From positions 124,001 through 188,000 of the forward strand of contig QOCQ01000006.1 in assembly GCA_003574685.1 (NCBI GenBank): a stretch of DNA of 64,000 nt. The letters run 5' to 3'. Below, in pieces: positions 36,818 through 44,477 of the stretch; position 1 is the first letter of the stretch, and each line of letters starts with the position of its first letter. A program made the position numbers and the translations under genes. The DNA is from Rhodospirillaceae bacterium SYSU D60007 (lineage in GTDB: Bacteria > Pseudomonadota > Alphaproteobacteria > Reyranellales > Reyranellaceae). The notes below the pieces were generated by a model. That model saw only the letters and a list, made by a program, of their open reading frames with translations. It ran no database searches and was not told where the DNA came from.

Positions 36818-37771
36818 ATGCGATATCTGCTGGCCGACATCGGCGGCACCAACGCCCGTTTTGCGCTGCTGAAGAACGGTGCGACTGGTGCCATCGAGAA
36901 GCTGAAAGTCGCCGACTATGCGCAGGCGGGCGATGCGATCGCGGCGTTTCTGAACCGGCATCAGGCGTTGGGCGAGATTGTCGGGGCGGCTGTTGGCGTC
37001 GCCGGACCCGTCGAGAACGGCCGCTGCGACTTCACCAACAGCGACTGGGTGGTCGATGCGGCCGAACTGAAAGCCGCGTTCGGTCTTCGTACGGTCCATG
37101 TCGTCAATGATTTCGCGGCCATTGCCCTGTCGCTGCCTCACCTGGCCGGCGCTGACCTGTCCGGCGTCGGTGGTGGCGCACGAGATGGCGACGCGCCGGA
37201 AGTGGTGCTCGGTCCCGGCACGGGGCTAGGGGTTGCCTGCCTCCTGCGGCGCCAGCCGCCTGAGGTCGTGGCGAGCGAGGGTGGTCACGTGACGCTGGCC
37301 AGCACGGATGCACGGCAGGACGCGGTGCTCTCCTGGTTGCGCCGCCGCTTCGAGCACGTCTCGGCCGAGCGGGCCCTGTCGGGCGACGGGCTTGTCTGTC
37401 TGTACGATGCAATTGCCGACATCGACGGATGCCGCGTGCCGTCGCGCAGCCCGGCCGATATCGCCGAAGCGGGCCTGACAGGCCGTTGTCCCGTCAGCCG
37501 CGAGGCCCTGGACATGTTCTGCGCACTGCTGGGATCGTTTTCCGGCGACATGGCGCTGACCTTCGGCGCCGCCGGCGGGGTCTACATCGCCGGTGGAATC
37601 GTGCCGCGCTTCGCCGGGTATCTGGCGCGTTCAGGATTTCGCACGGCGTTCGAGGCCAAGGGCCGTTTCCGCGACTGGCTGGCGGGCATTCCCGTGCATG
37701 TGATCATGCGCCCTGATCCCGCATTTGTTGGTCTCGCGGCGCTGGCCCGAACTGACGCGCCGGTGCCGTAG
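36818..37771 (+). CDS. glk: Glucokinase
   Basis: Phosphorylates glucose with ATP. 317 residues. Phosphate-binding DIGGTNARFALL at residue 7, catalytic Asp in TNSDWVVD (near residue 71) and VVNDFAAIA, GPGTGLGVACLL, and EGGHVTLAS identify the bacterial Glk (ROK-independent) family. ATG 36818 follows AGGAGGG. Its last 68 bases overlap the end of the convergent phospholipase D-like gene. Confidence 0.95.
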   Translation: MRYLLADIGGTNARFALLKNGATGAIEKLKVADYAQAGDAIAAFLNRHQALGEIVGAAVGVAGPVENGRCDFTNSDWVVDAAELKAAFGLRTVHVVNDFAAIALSLPHLAGADLSGVGGGARDGDAPEVVLGPGTGLGVACLLRRQPPEVVASEGGHVTLASTDARQDAVLSWLRRRFEHVSAERALSGDGLVCLYDAIADIDGCRVPSRSPADIAEAGLTGRCPVSREALDMFCALLGSFSGDMALTFGAAGGVYIAGGIVPRFAGYLARSGFRTAFEAKGRFRDWLAGIPVHVIMRPDPAFVGLAALARTDAPVP

Positions 37772-39434
37772 CGACGGGAGTGGCGCCTGGGTCGAACACG
37801 CAACGGGCCGTCTCCGTGCCGGAGATGGCCGCATGCCGCGACCAGTTCCAGAGAGGTTTCCACCAGACGCGCAGCAATTCGGCGGCGGCGCCGCGGTTAT
37901 CCACGATGTAGCCGAACTCCTGCAGATCGACCGGATAGAGATTGTCCGAGCCGATGTAGAACAGCCGGTCGTCGACCATCCAGAACTTGACGTGGCTGCC
38001 GAAGGGCTTGCGATCGGGCCAGGCATCATCGGGTCCGAAGCGCAGCGTGGCAAGATGCAGGCGGCGACACAGCAGTGCATCGAGTGCCGCATCCGGCATT
38101 GGCGTGCGCTGACGCGCCACCTGGCGGATTTTGGCCGCGACGGCCTCGGGACTGACACCGTTGCTGTAGCTGGACTTGCTGTTGCCGACCGCCCCGAAAT
38201 TGGACAGCACGATATGCAGATCGCCACGGTCCCTGAGCAGGAAATCGGCCAGCCGTTCCAGCGTGCTCTCGGGCCAGAGCGGATCGACGCGGCCCAGCGT
38301 GAAGGCGAGATCCTGCTGAACGATGCGGATGCTGCGCCGCGCCGCGCCCAGCAGCAGATCGCGCGCCATATCGCTCTGATTGGCGAAATCAGGCGTGATG
38401 CCCGATGCCAGACGGCCCACCGAAAGCACGGAGACGCCGCCGGCAGGGGCGGGCCGTGGCGGTGCGGGAAGCGGCAGGCAGGCGGCATCAGGCGCGGTGC
38501 CGCCCGCCCGCAGGCTCGCCACGGCGACGTCGCGGCGCGTGCCATTGGCCCGGCAGGCGAAGCGCCACAGCGCATCCATGAACGCCGCCGCATCGCCGGC
38601 AGCCGGCCCGCGCACGTCCATCGACAGGTCATGCACGGGGTGGTCGATCAGATAGTCGCGGCTCCACATGTTATGGCCGCCGACCAGCGCCTGTTGCCGG
38701 TCAATGGTGACAATCTTGGCGTGGCTCCAGGAGTAGCTCTCGCAGTCCGCGTGGCCGGCGCAGGACCGTACCGCCGCCACCTGCAGCGTGACGGCCGATC
38801 GCGGCGCGTGCACCAGATCGCGCGCCAGCCCGGCGAGCACGACTTTCGGATCGACACCTGTCAGCGGGTAGTGACCCACAATGACCCGTACATGAACCGG
38901 CCGGCCGTTGCGCGCGAGGAATGTCAGGGCATCACGCAATGCCTCAAGGAAGCGGCCGTCGGGCGGGGGTTGAAGCACCGCAATGTCCACGCTGCGCCGC
39001 GCGGTGCTCACCAGGCGATAGATTCGATCAGGTAGTCCATCGGAATGACCCGCTGGCAGGTCGCCGGCGTGGCGGCCCCAGAGCGCCGGCGTCTGGACCA
39101 CCCAACCGGATTGCAGCGCATTGCCGCGGGTCAGGCTGTAGGTGATGCCGGCATAGCGGTGACCCTCATCCGTCTTGCGCAACTCGCGCACGGCCTGCTC
39201 CAGCAGCGGGATGCGCGATGCGGGATTCAGCGGCCGGATGTTCCGCTCGCGCACGATCGCGGCGATGGGCGTTCCGGCATTGACGGCGCCGAAATGGCGC
39301 TCGGCCAGGCTCTCGGGGATGGCGGTGCCGGGCAGGCGTCCGGCACAGGCGGTCAGCAGCGCGCCCATCAGCAGATTTGTCAGAGTGGATGCGGCGATGA
39401 GATACGGGTGCCGTTGCGACCGCTCGCCGGCCAT
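37704..39434 (-). CDS. Phospholipase D-like lipoprotein
   Basis: 576 residues. N-terminal lipobox LLTAC with Cys30 indicates a lipoprotein, likely periplasmic or outer-membrane facing. Two complete HKD motifs: His238, Lys240, Asp245 in SHAKIVTID and His481, Lys483, Asp488 in SHVKFWMVD, each followed by a GG/GS-N segment, so the enzyme is expected to be active as a phosphodiesterase. Substrate unknown. The final 68 bases overlap the 3' end of glk in antisense. Confidence 0.9.
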   Translation of the reverse strand: MAGERSQRHPYLIAASTLTNLLMGALLTACAGRLPGTAIPESLAERHFGAVNAGTPIAAIVRERNIRPLNPASRIPLLEQAVRELRKTDEGHRYAGITYSLTRGNALQSGWVVQTPALWGRHAGDLPAGHSDGLPDRIYRLVSTARRSVDIAVLQPPPDGRFLEALRDALTFLARNGRPVHVRVIVGHYPLTGVDPKVVLAGLARDLVHAPRSAVTLQVAAVRSCAGHADCESYSWSHAKIVTIDRQQALVGGHNMWSRDYLIDHPVHDLSMDVRGPAAGDAAAFMDALWRFACRANGTRRDVAVASLRAGGTAPDAACLPLPAPPRPAPAGGVSVLSVGRLASGITPDFANQSDMARDLLLGAARRSIRIVQQDLAFTLGRVDPLWPESTLERLADFLLRDRGDLHIVLSNFGAVGNSKSSYSNGVSPEAVAAKIRQVARQRTPMPDAALDALLCRRLHLATLRFGPDDAWPDRKPFGSHVKFWMVDDRLFYIGSDNLYPVDLQEFGYIVDNRGAAAELLRVWWKPLWNWSRHAAISGTETARCVFDPGATPVATAPARQFGPAPRDQQMRDQGA

Positions 39435-39505
39435 GGGTGCCTCGCTTGTGTCGTTGCGGTACGCGTGCTACCCGACCGCCACGCCCCTCGCTGACAGGAC
39501 TTTGC

Positions 39506-39976
39506 ATGAGCGACACCCAGCCCGCCGACGCCCAGCAGCAAGCGCCGCTTACGGTGCACGCGCAGTACATCAAGGATCTGTCGTTCGAGAATCCGCGCTC
39601 GCCCCACAGCCTGATGGAACAGGGGCAGCCCCAGCTCGGTCTCAACGTGCTCGTCAAGACACGCCAGCTTGAAGGGAGCACGTACGAGGTGGCGCTGGTC
39701 ATCGAGGCGGATGCCAAGACCGACAAGGGCGAGGTCGTGTTCGTGCTGGAGCTGGTCTATGGCGGCGTCTTCACCCTGGGCCAGATCCCGCAGGAAGCTG
39801 TCGGTCCGATGCTGCTCATTGAATGCCCGCGGCTCCTGTTTCCGTTCGCGCGCGCTGTTGTAGCCAACGCGACACGCGAAGCAGGGTTCCCGCCGCTGCA
39901 AATAGCGCCGGTGGATTTCGCCGCGCTGTACCGCCAGCAACTCGAACAGTCCGGCCCGCAGGTGGGAACGGCCTAA
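39506..39976 (+). CDS. secB: Protein-export chaperone SecB
   Basis: Tetrameric chaperone that delivers unfolded preproteins to SecA. 156 residues. Family segments are LTVHAQYIKDLSFENPRSP near residue 15, KGEVVFVLELVYGGVFTL and LLFPFARAVVANATREAGFPPL. Start ATG 39506. In alphaproteobacteria secB commonly faces dnaQ-coaE, as it does here, although a 1.6-kb low-GC scar now lies between them. Confidence 0.97.
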   Translation: MSDTQPADAQQQAPLTVHAQYIKDLSFENPRSPHSLMEQGQPQLGLNVLVKTRQLEGSTYEVALVIEADAKTDKGEVVFVLELVYGGVFTLGQIPQEAVGPMLLIECPRLLFPFARAVVANATREAGFPPLQIAPVDFAALYRQQLEQSGPQVGTA

Positions 39977-40307
39977 CCAACGCGCGCACGTTGCGCGGGG
40001 CGCGGTGACGTCTGGCCCGGAGCGACAGCGAAAGGAACGGGTCCGCGCAAGTGCCGGACCGAGCGGCATGTAGACCCTTGGCGTCAATCCGTCGGGCGGC
40101 CGCCACTTCCGGACCTACATTCAGGCCCTACTAGTTGAACGCGGACGATACGAGCGCTTGACTCATCTAGCTGGCAGAAGAAATTTGCGGTACAGTTTTA
40201 ACAGGTATAAGGCTGATGTGACCGCAGATGTAGTGGTCATCGCGTGCGTGTAATCAAAGACAAGGGCATGGGCGGTCATCTGCCCAAACAACTGTATGGG
40301 GGAGCGG
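39977..40307. other. Intergenic region, left edge of a low-GC scar
   Basis: 331 bases with no gene that I can support. The first 150 bases are GC-rich like secB; from about 40125 the composition becomes AT-richer and stays so to about 41760. A GGTCCG / CGGACC inverted repeat with a nine-base loop lies near 40039-40059 but no T-run follows. A weak TTGCGG / TATAAG pair (spacing 15) near 40189-40215 could serve the truncated gene at 40308. Confidence 0.5.
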
Positions 40308-40772
40308 ATGAATGTGAGTTTCGATGACTTCAGGGCAAGCTGGCTGGAGCCGGTTACTTCCGGAAATCCAACAACCGTTCAGCTCGCCCAACGGTTCACC
40401 CACAAGATTGTCAGCCAATGGCTGGATATTGATGAAGAATCGCTCGACGTGACATATTGCGATGGCTCGGGTGACGGCGGTATCGACATTGCGGTTCTAG
40501 AGCGTGCCGGCGTAGCAAGTAGCGATGAAGAACCGGAGGGCGATACTTGGTACCTTGTCCAAAGCAAGTTTGGCTCGGCCTTCTCGGGGACCGGCACCCT
40601 GCTTGTGGAAGGCCAGAAGGTAATCGAGACGCTCGAAGGAAAGCGCACCAATCTCTCCTCCCTGGCCCAAGGTATGTTGGAGAAATTAACCAATTTTCGC
40701 GGTTCCGCGACTGATCACGATCAGATCTGTTTAGTCTATGCCACTGTCGATCCCCTTATCGGCATCCCCTGA
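40308..40772 (+). pseudogene. AIPR-type anti-phage protein, N-terminal fragment
   Basis: 154 residues. The segment GDGGIDIAVLE, then DTWYLVQSKFG, then GTGTLLVEGQKVIETLEGKRT matches the N-terminal nuclease domain of AIPR (abortive infection phage resistance) proteins; Asp60 with Gln85-Ser-Lys87 forms a PD-(D/E)XK-like site. Complete family members are, as I recall, several times longer. Homology runs to about ATVDPL and the frame then ends within four residues, so the C-terminal bulk is gone. GGGGGAGCGG precedes ATG 40308. Lower GC than the neighbours. The fragment might still be expressed but is very unlikely to work as the original protein. Confidence 0.7.
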
Positions 40773-41320
40773 TAACAGACGCAGTTGACCGCTTCCCAAC
40801 CAGGTTCGCCGAAAATTACGACATGCCGAATAGTACTATATGATTCTATGTCGCCAACGAATCGATGACTCAAGCAATATGACGCTGCTTTCGAAGCTGA
40901 GATGTCTGGAGCTGCATAGTTGTACTTTCCATTTACTTTAAGACAGCATTTAACCAATGAAGTTGTGAATATATCGTCACTCTCGTTCAGATCTAATGGA
41001 GTTTTAATTTTAAGCGCATCGAGAAAGCCGTGCGCGATTACAAGGCGCTTGATTGTATCCTGGGCTCCTGCAAAAGCCGATCTCCTTGCAGCAGTCTCAA
41101 CATCAGTATGTCGCATCATGCTGATGAACTTTTTCGATTGAGCGCCAGGAGTTATGCCGACTAGCGCGAGCTTCGGGAAACGCGGTTGATTGCCCAGCGG
41201 TGAGAATATCAGCTCGCGATTCACTTCTCGCGAAATGATCAAATCGGCTTCTGAAAAGCCCTGATCAATGATCTTGTCGCGACCTTGGCAACAAAAATCT
41301 GCCAGGGAAACTTTGCGCAT
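40736..41320 (-). pseudogene. Uracil-DNA-glycosylase-like protein, C-terminally truncated
   Basis: 194 residues. LALVGITPGAQ resembles the first active-site motif of the uracil-DNA-glycosylase superfamily (GxxPG), and VVIFGEPGWEAVN resembles the strand before the last motif, where the active-site His should follow about 20 to 30 residues later. Here the frame ends 13 residues after that point, without the His. It is convergent with, and overlaps by 37 bases, the equally truncated AIPR fragment. Lower GC and more AT-rich codons than its neighbours. I read it as a partner gene cut by the same deletion. Confidence 0.6.
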
Positions 41321-41769
41321 TACGACTGTGCTCCTCGCTCTGGTTCGAATGGATAGGCACTGGTGCTCGTTGGATAGATGTCACACGGGCACCGCGTCCA
41401 AAGCACAACCTTCAAGCAACTTGGGGCCGGGCCGACGTACGGGCAAACTGAAAGGCGGCGTCCGCCTTCACCAAGGTCTTCCACCGACCATTTTTCGCAC
41501 TCCGTTTCGATGAGTTCGGGCGTGTATTCACCGCGTCGGTGGAAACGCGCACAGCGTCACGCGTCTGATGCCAAGATCCTGCCTTGGGGTACACACCAAG
41601 AGGTGCCGGGCACTTACCGTCCGTAGTCTACGGACACCGACCGATCTCACGACGACCCAACGGCCGCAGACAACCACCGGGCACAGCGAATCGGAACAGC
41701 GGTGGCAAATGGGAGCAGGGCAGCGCATTTGCGCTACCGCCTTGTATATCCTGGGCGATGCGCGCCATG
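41321..41769. other. Intergenic region, right part of the low-GC scar
   Basis: 449 bases without a supportable gene. Short open stretches exist on the minus strand but none has a start, length or composition that persuades me. A perfect inverted repeat lies at 41619-41635. No transposase remnant, tRNA fragment or clear flanking direct repeat was recognised. Confidence 0.5.
41619..41635. repeat. 8-bp perfect inverted repeat with one-base centre
   Basis: GTCCGTAG and CTACGGAC separated by a single T. It stands in otherwise gene-free DNA about 150 bases from the dnaQ stop codon. Could be an operator, a recombination site remnant or chance. Confidence 0.45.
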
Positions 41770-42450
41770 TTATGCCGCGGCGCGCAGCCAGATAGGGCTC
41801 TTCAGCTTGCTGAGGAAGGCGATGTGGGCGGCGAGCTCGGCGTCGCTGGGTGTGTGCGGTCGCGGCGGGCGCACCTCGATGGTCGTCGAGACGAATGTGA
41901 CCTGCACCTCGGCGGTGGCGCTGATCAGGTCGAAGCCGCGCTGCCGGCCACCGGTCAGCTCGATGTAGACGTCGGCCAGCAGCTCCGCATCCAGCAGCGC
42001 GCCATGCTTCGTGCGGTGTGCGTTGTCGACGCCCATCCGCTCGCACAGGGCATCGAGGCTCACGCGCTGGCCCGGAAACCTGCGCCGCGCCAGGGTGATC
42101 GTGTCGATCACCTCGTTCTTCAGCGCCGGCAGGCCCAGCCGGTCCAGCTCGGCGTTGATGAAGCCCATGTCGAACTGCGCGTTGTGGATCACCAGCCGGG
42201 CATCGCCGACGAAGGCCATGAAGCGCTCGGCGATGTCGGCAAAGAGCGGTTTGTCTTCCAGAAATTCAGCGGAGAGGCCGTGGATCTGAAAGGCCTCGTC
42301 CGGCATGTCGCGCTGGGGGTTAAGCCAGGTGTGGAACGTGTTGCCGGTGGGCAGGCCATTGACCATCTCGACGCAGCCGATCTCCACCAGCCGGTGGCCG
42401 GCGCGCGGGTCGAGCCCGGTGGTTTCCGTATCGAATACGATCTCCCGCAT
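41770..42450 (-). CDS. dnaQ: DNA polymerase III epsilon subunit (3'-5' proofreading exonuclease)
   Basis: 226 residues from ATG 42450, preceded by AGGGGGG. DEDD exonuclease: Asp7-x-Glu9 in FDTETTGLDP, the middle Asp in HNAQFDMGFIN, and HGALLDAELLADVY with the general-base His and final Asp. The C-terminal 40 residues (PPRPHTPSDAELAAH) are the tail that contacts the polymerase subunit. Immediately downstream of coaE with an eight-base gap, the usual order in this group. Confidence 0.96.
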   Translation of the reverse strand: MREIVFDTETTGLDPRAGHRLVEIGCVEMVNGLPTGNTFHTWLNPQRDMPDEAFQIHGLSAEFLEDKPLFADIAERFMAFVGDARLVIHNAQFDMGFINAELDRLGLPALKNEVIDTITLARRRFPGQRVSLDALCERMGVDNAHRTKHGALLDAELLADVYIELTGGRQRGFDLISATAEVQVTFVSTTIEVRPPRPHTPSDAELAAHIAFLSKLKSPIWLRAAA

Positions 42451-42458
42451 CGGCCCCC

Positions 42459-43121
42459 CTATCGCCGGCGCTGCCGGGCCAGCGCCGCCGTCCAGCGTTC
42501 GCGCCACGGCCTGGGCGGCCAGACGGTGCCCGGCCGGTGCGCCATCGCTCGGAGTGCAGACTCAAGGGCATCGCGCGTCGGCGCAATGCCGGCGTTTGTG
42601 GGAATCACAAAATCCGCCAGCCGCCGTTTGACGGAGTCGGGTACTTGCCGGGTGACGATGTCGTTGAACTTCGCTTCCGTCATGCCGGGCCGTGCTAGCA
42701 CGCGGCGCTTCTGCAGGAAGTATGGCGCGCTGACCACCAGGGTCGCATCGACGCGGTACTGGCCATTGCCTTCGAACAGCAGGGGGATATCGAGCACGAC
42801 GATCGGCGTGCGCCGCGCCGCGTGGCGCTTGATGAAGCGGCGCTGCCGCGCTTGCACCAGCGGGTGAACGATGCCTTCCAGCCGCCGCAAGGCCGCGGGA
42901 TCGGCGAAGACCCGGGCCCCCAGTGCTGCACGGTCGAGCACGCCGTTCTTTACGCTGCCGGGGAAGGCCGCCTCGATCGCCGGCAGCGCTTCGCCGCCGG
43001 GCGCCTGCACGGCGTGCACGGCGGCATCGGCGTCATAAACCGGCACGCCCATGCGGCGCAGCAGCCTCGTCGCCGTCGACTTGCCCATGCCGATCGAGCC
43101 GGTCAGTCCCACGATCAGCAT
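42459..43121 (-). CDS. coaE: Dephospho-CoA kinase
   Basis: Last step of coenzyme A synthesis. 220 residues, slightly longer than typical because of an Arg-rich tail. P-loop GSIGMGKS at residues 8-15, VYDADAAVHAV, and the lid-like HPLVQARQRRF and LDIPLLFEGNG segments. Its start is only five bases from the mazF-like toxin stop, so the essential gene is probably read from the toxin-antitoxin promoter. Normally aroE stands at this position. Confidence 0.96.
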   Translation of the reverse strand: MLIVGLTGSIGMGKSTATRLLRRMGVPVYDADAAVHAVQAPGGEALPAIEAAFPGSVKNGVLDRAALGARVFADPAALRRLEGIVHPLVQARQRRFIKRHAARRTPIVVLDIPLLFEGNGQYRVDATLVVSAPYFLQKRRVLARPGMTEAKFNDIVTRQVPDSVKRRLADFVIPTNAGIAPTRDALESALRAMAHRPGTVWPPRPWRERWTAALARQRRR

Positions 43122-43126
43122 GACGC

Positions 43127-43477
43127 CTATTCGTCCTCGCCCAGCGCCTCGCGCAGGGCACGGCGTACTGCCTTGGCGTCCTTCTTCGCCAGCGTTCCCA
43201 GGCGTCCCAGCGGGATGCCATTGTCCAGCGTGAAGATTTTGAGCCGCACCACCGATGGTGCCGGAAGGCCGGCTGTCTCGATGTCACCAATCGCGATGTC
43301 CGTGGCCCAGCCCGCGGTTTCCGCCGACGTGATCATTGCAAAAACGGTGTGGCCCTGCGCAAGGTTGAGTGGCCGGGTGGTGAGAGCCAGCGCCGGCCGC
43401 CGCCCGACGGGCGAAGCAGAACCCAGCGGATAGGGAACCGCCACGACGTCGAAACGGTCACAGATCACGATAGGCAT
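43127..43477 (-). CDS. MazF/PemK-type toxin (growth inhibitor)
   Basis: 116 residues. FDVVAVPYPLGSASPVGRRPALALTT matches the N-terminal strands of the MazF/PemK fold, including the Arg-Pro-Ala of the active-site region, and SVVRLKIFTLDNG covers the conserved later strand. Such proteins cut RNA or target ribosome-linked functions. It overlaps the antitoxin gene by 20 bases. Short spacing to coaE implies co-transcription. Whether it is active cannot be told from sequence. Confidence 0.85.
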   Translation of the reverse strand: MPIVICDRFDVVAVPYPLGSASPVGRRPALALTTRPLNLAQGHTVFAMITSAETAGWATDIAIGDIETAGLPAPSVVRLKIFTLDNGIPLGRLGTLAKKDAKAVRRALREALGEDE

Positions 43478-43688
43478 CCGAGTCGGCGGTACCGCTCCAT
43501 TCGTCGAGCTGGGCGTTGGCGGCGTCGCGGTCGCTGACCTCTATGGTCATTGCGATCCGGCGCATGACAGCGTGACCGTCCTCAACGGTGAACGCTACAA
43601 GATCGCCTTCGTTGAGCGACAAGGCCGTGCGTACTGCCTTGGGAATTGTAATCTGGCCCTTGGAGGTGAGACGGCTGATCTCCCGCAT
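43458..43688 (-). CDS. AbrB/SpoVT-type antitoxin
   Basis: 76 residues. N-terminal swapped-hairpin DNA-binding domain: SRLTSKGQITIPKAVRTALSLNEGDLV, a textbook AbrB pattern. The acidic C-terminal tail (DRDAANAQLDEWSGTADSDAY) would bind and block the toxin. Overlaps the toxin gene by 20 bases. A near-perfect inverted repeat lies directly upstream, over the ribosome-binding site, as expected for autoregulation. Confidence 0.88.
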   Translation of the reverse strand: MREISRLTSKGQITIPKAVRTALSLNEGDLVAFTVEDGHAVMRRIAMTIEVSDRDAANAQLDEWSGTADSDAYRDL

Positions 43689-43690
43689 TC

Positions 43691-43716
43691 CTGACTTCCT
43701 GCGTAAGGAAGTTCAG
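43691..43716 (-). promoter_or_regulatory. Inverted repeat, probable operator of the toxin-antitoxin pair
   Basis: ACTTCCT / AGGAAGT (43694-43700 and 43706-43712) are 7-bp perfect arms around GCGTA, and the symmetry extends outward with CTG / TTCAG after a one-base shift. It ends a few bases from the antitoxin ATG and covers its AGGAAG ribosome-binding site, so binding could affect both transcription and translation. Confidence 0.6.
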
Positions 43717-43754
43717 AGTAGCCAGAACGCCATGGCTCAACAAGGAAGGCCGCC

Positions 43755-44477
43755 ATGAAACTCACAGATTTCGCCGCGCTGACGTTTGACTGCTACGGCA
43801 CGCTCATCGACTGGGAGCGCGGCATCCTCGCAGAGCTGCGGCCATGGGTGACGAAGCACGCCTGCAATCTGGCCGACGAGGAAATCCTCGAAGCCTTTGG
43901 GACCGAGGAGACGCGCTGCGAAACGGCCACGCCCGGAAAGCTCTACCCGGACATACTGGCCGATGTCTTTCGCGCCCTGGCACAGCAATGGAATTTGCCG
44001 GCCAGCGACGAGGAAGCGCGCAGCTTCGGCGCTTCGGTTGGCCGCTGGCCGGCCTTTGCCGACAGCGCCGCGGCGCTTCAGTACCTGAAGCAGCACTACA
44101 AGCTGGTGATTCTCTCCAATGTCGATCGCGCTTCTTTTGCGCACAGCAATGAAAAGCTGCAGGTCATGTTCGATCGGGTGATCACGGCGCAGGATGTCGG
44201 TTCCTACAAGCCGGATCACCGCAACTTCGAGCATTTGGTACGCGAGCTGGCGGCGATGGGCATCGCGAAGGAGAAGATCCTGCACACCGCCCAAAGCCTG
44301 TTCCACGATGTGGCGCCAGCCCGCGCCATGGGGCTGGCCACGATGTGGGTGAACCGCCGCAAAGGGCTGGGCGGCTGGGGGGCCACGCCCGCTGCGGCGA
44401 GCACGGTCCAGCCCGACGCCGAGGTGGCCAGCATGGCCGACCTTGTCGCTTTGCATCAGGCCGGGGTGCGTCGCTAG
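43755..44477 (+). CDS. HAD hydrolase, haloacid dehalogenase type II-like
   Basis: 240 residues. Nucleophile Asp12 in LTFDCYGTLIDWE, second motif LVILSNVDRASF, motif III Lys in SYKPDHRNFEHL, and the late acidic motif in LFHDVAPARAMGLATMWVNR. This arrangement matches L-2-haloacid dehalogenases and related phosphatases; true substrate unknown. Divergent from the antitoxin gene and convergent with the flavoprotein gene, whose stop it overlaps by four bases. Confidence 0.88.
   Translation: MKLTDFAALTFDCYGTLIDWERGILAELRPWVTKHACNLADEEILEAFGTEETRCETATPGKLYPDILADVFRALAQQWNLPASDEEARSFGASVGRWPAFADSAAALQYLKQHYKLVILSNVDRASFAHSNEKLQVMFDRVITAQDVGSYKPDHRNFEHLVRELAAMGIAKEKILHTAQSLFHDVAPARAMGLATMWVNRRKGLGGWGATPAAASTVQPDAEVASMADLVALHQAGVRR

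Noticed and set aside
39977-40307. tRNA or tmRNA remnant as an attachment site at the left edge of the scar
   Set aside because: No cloverleaf, T-loop or CCA-type 3' end could be traced in either strand.
41412-41594. A 60-codon minus-strand frame in the low-GC scar
   Set aside because: Too short, no ribosome-binding site and no similarity that I recognise; left as intergenic.
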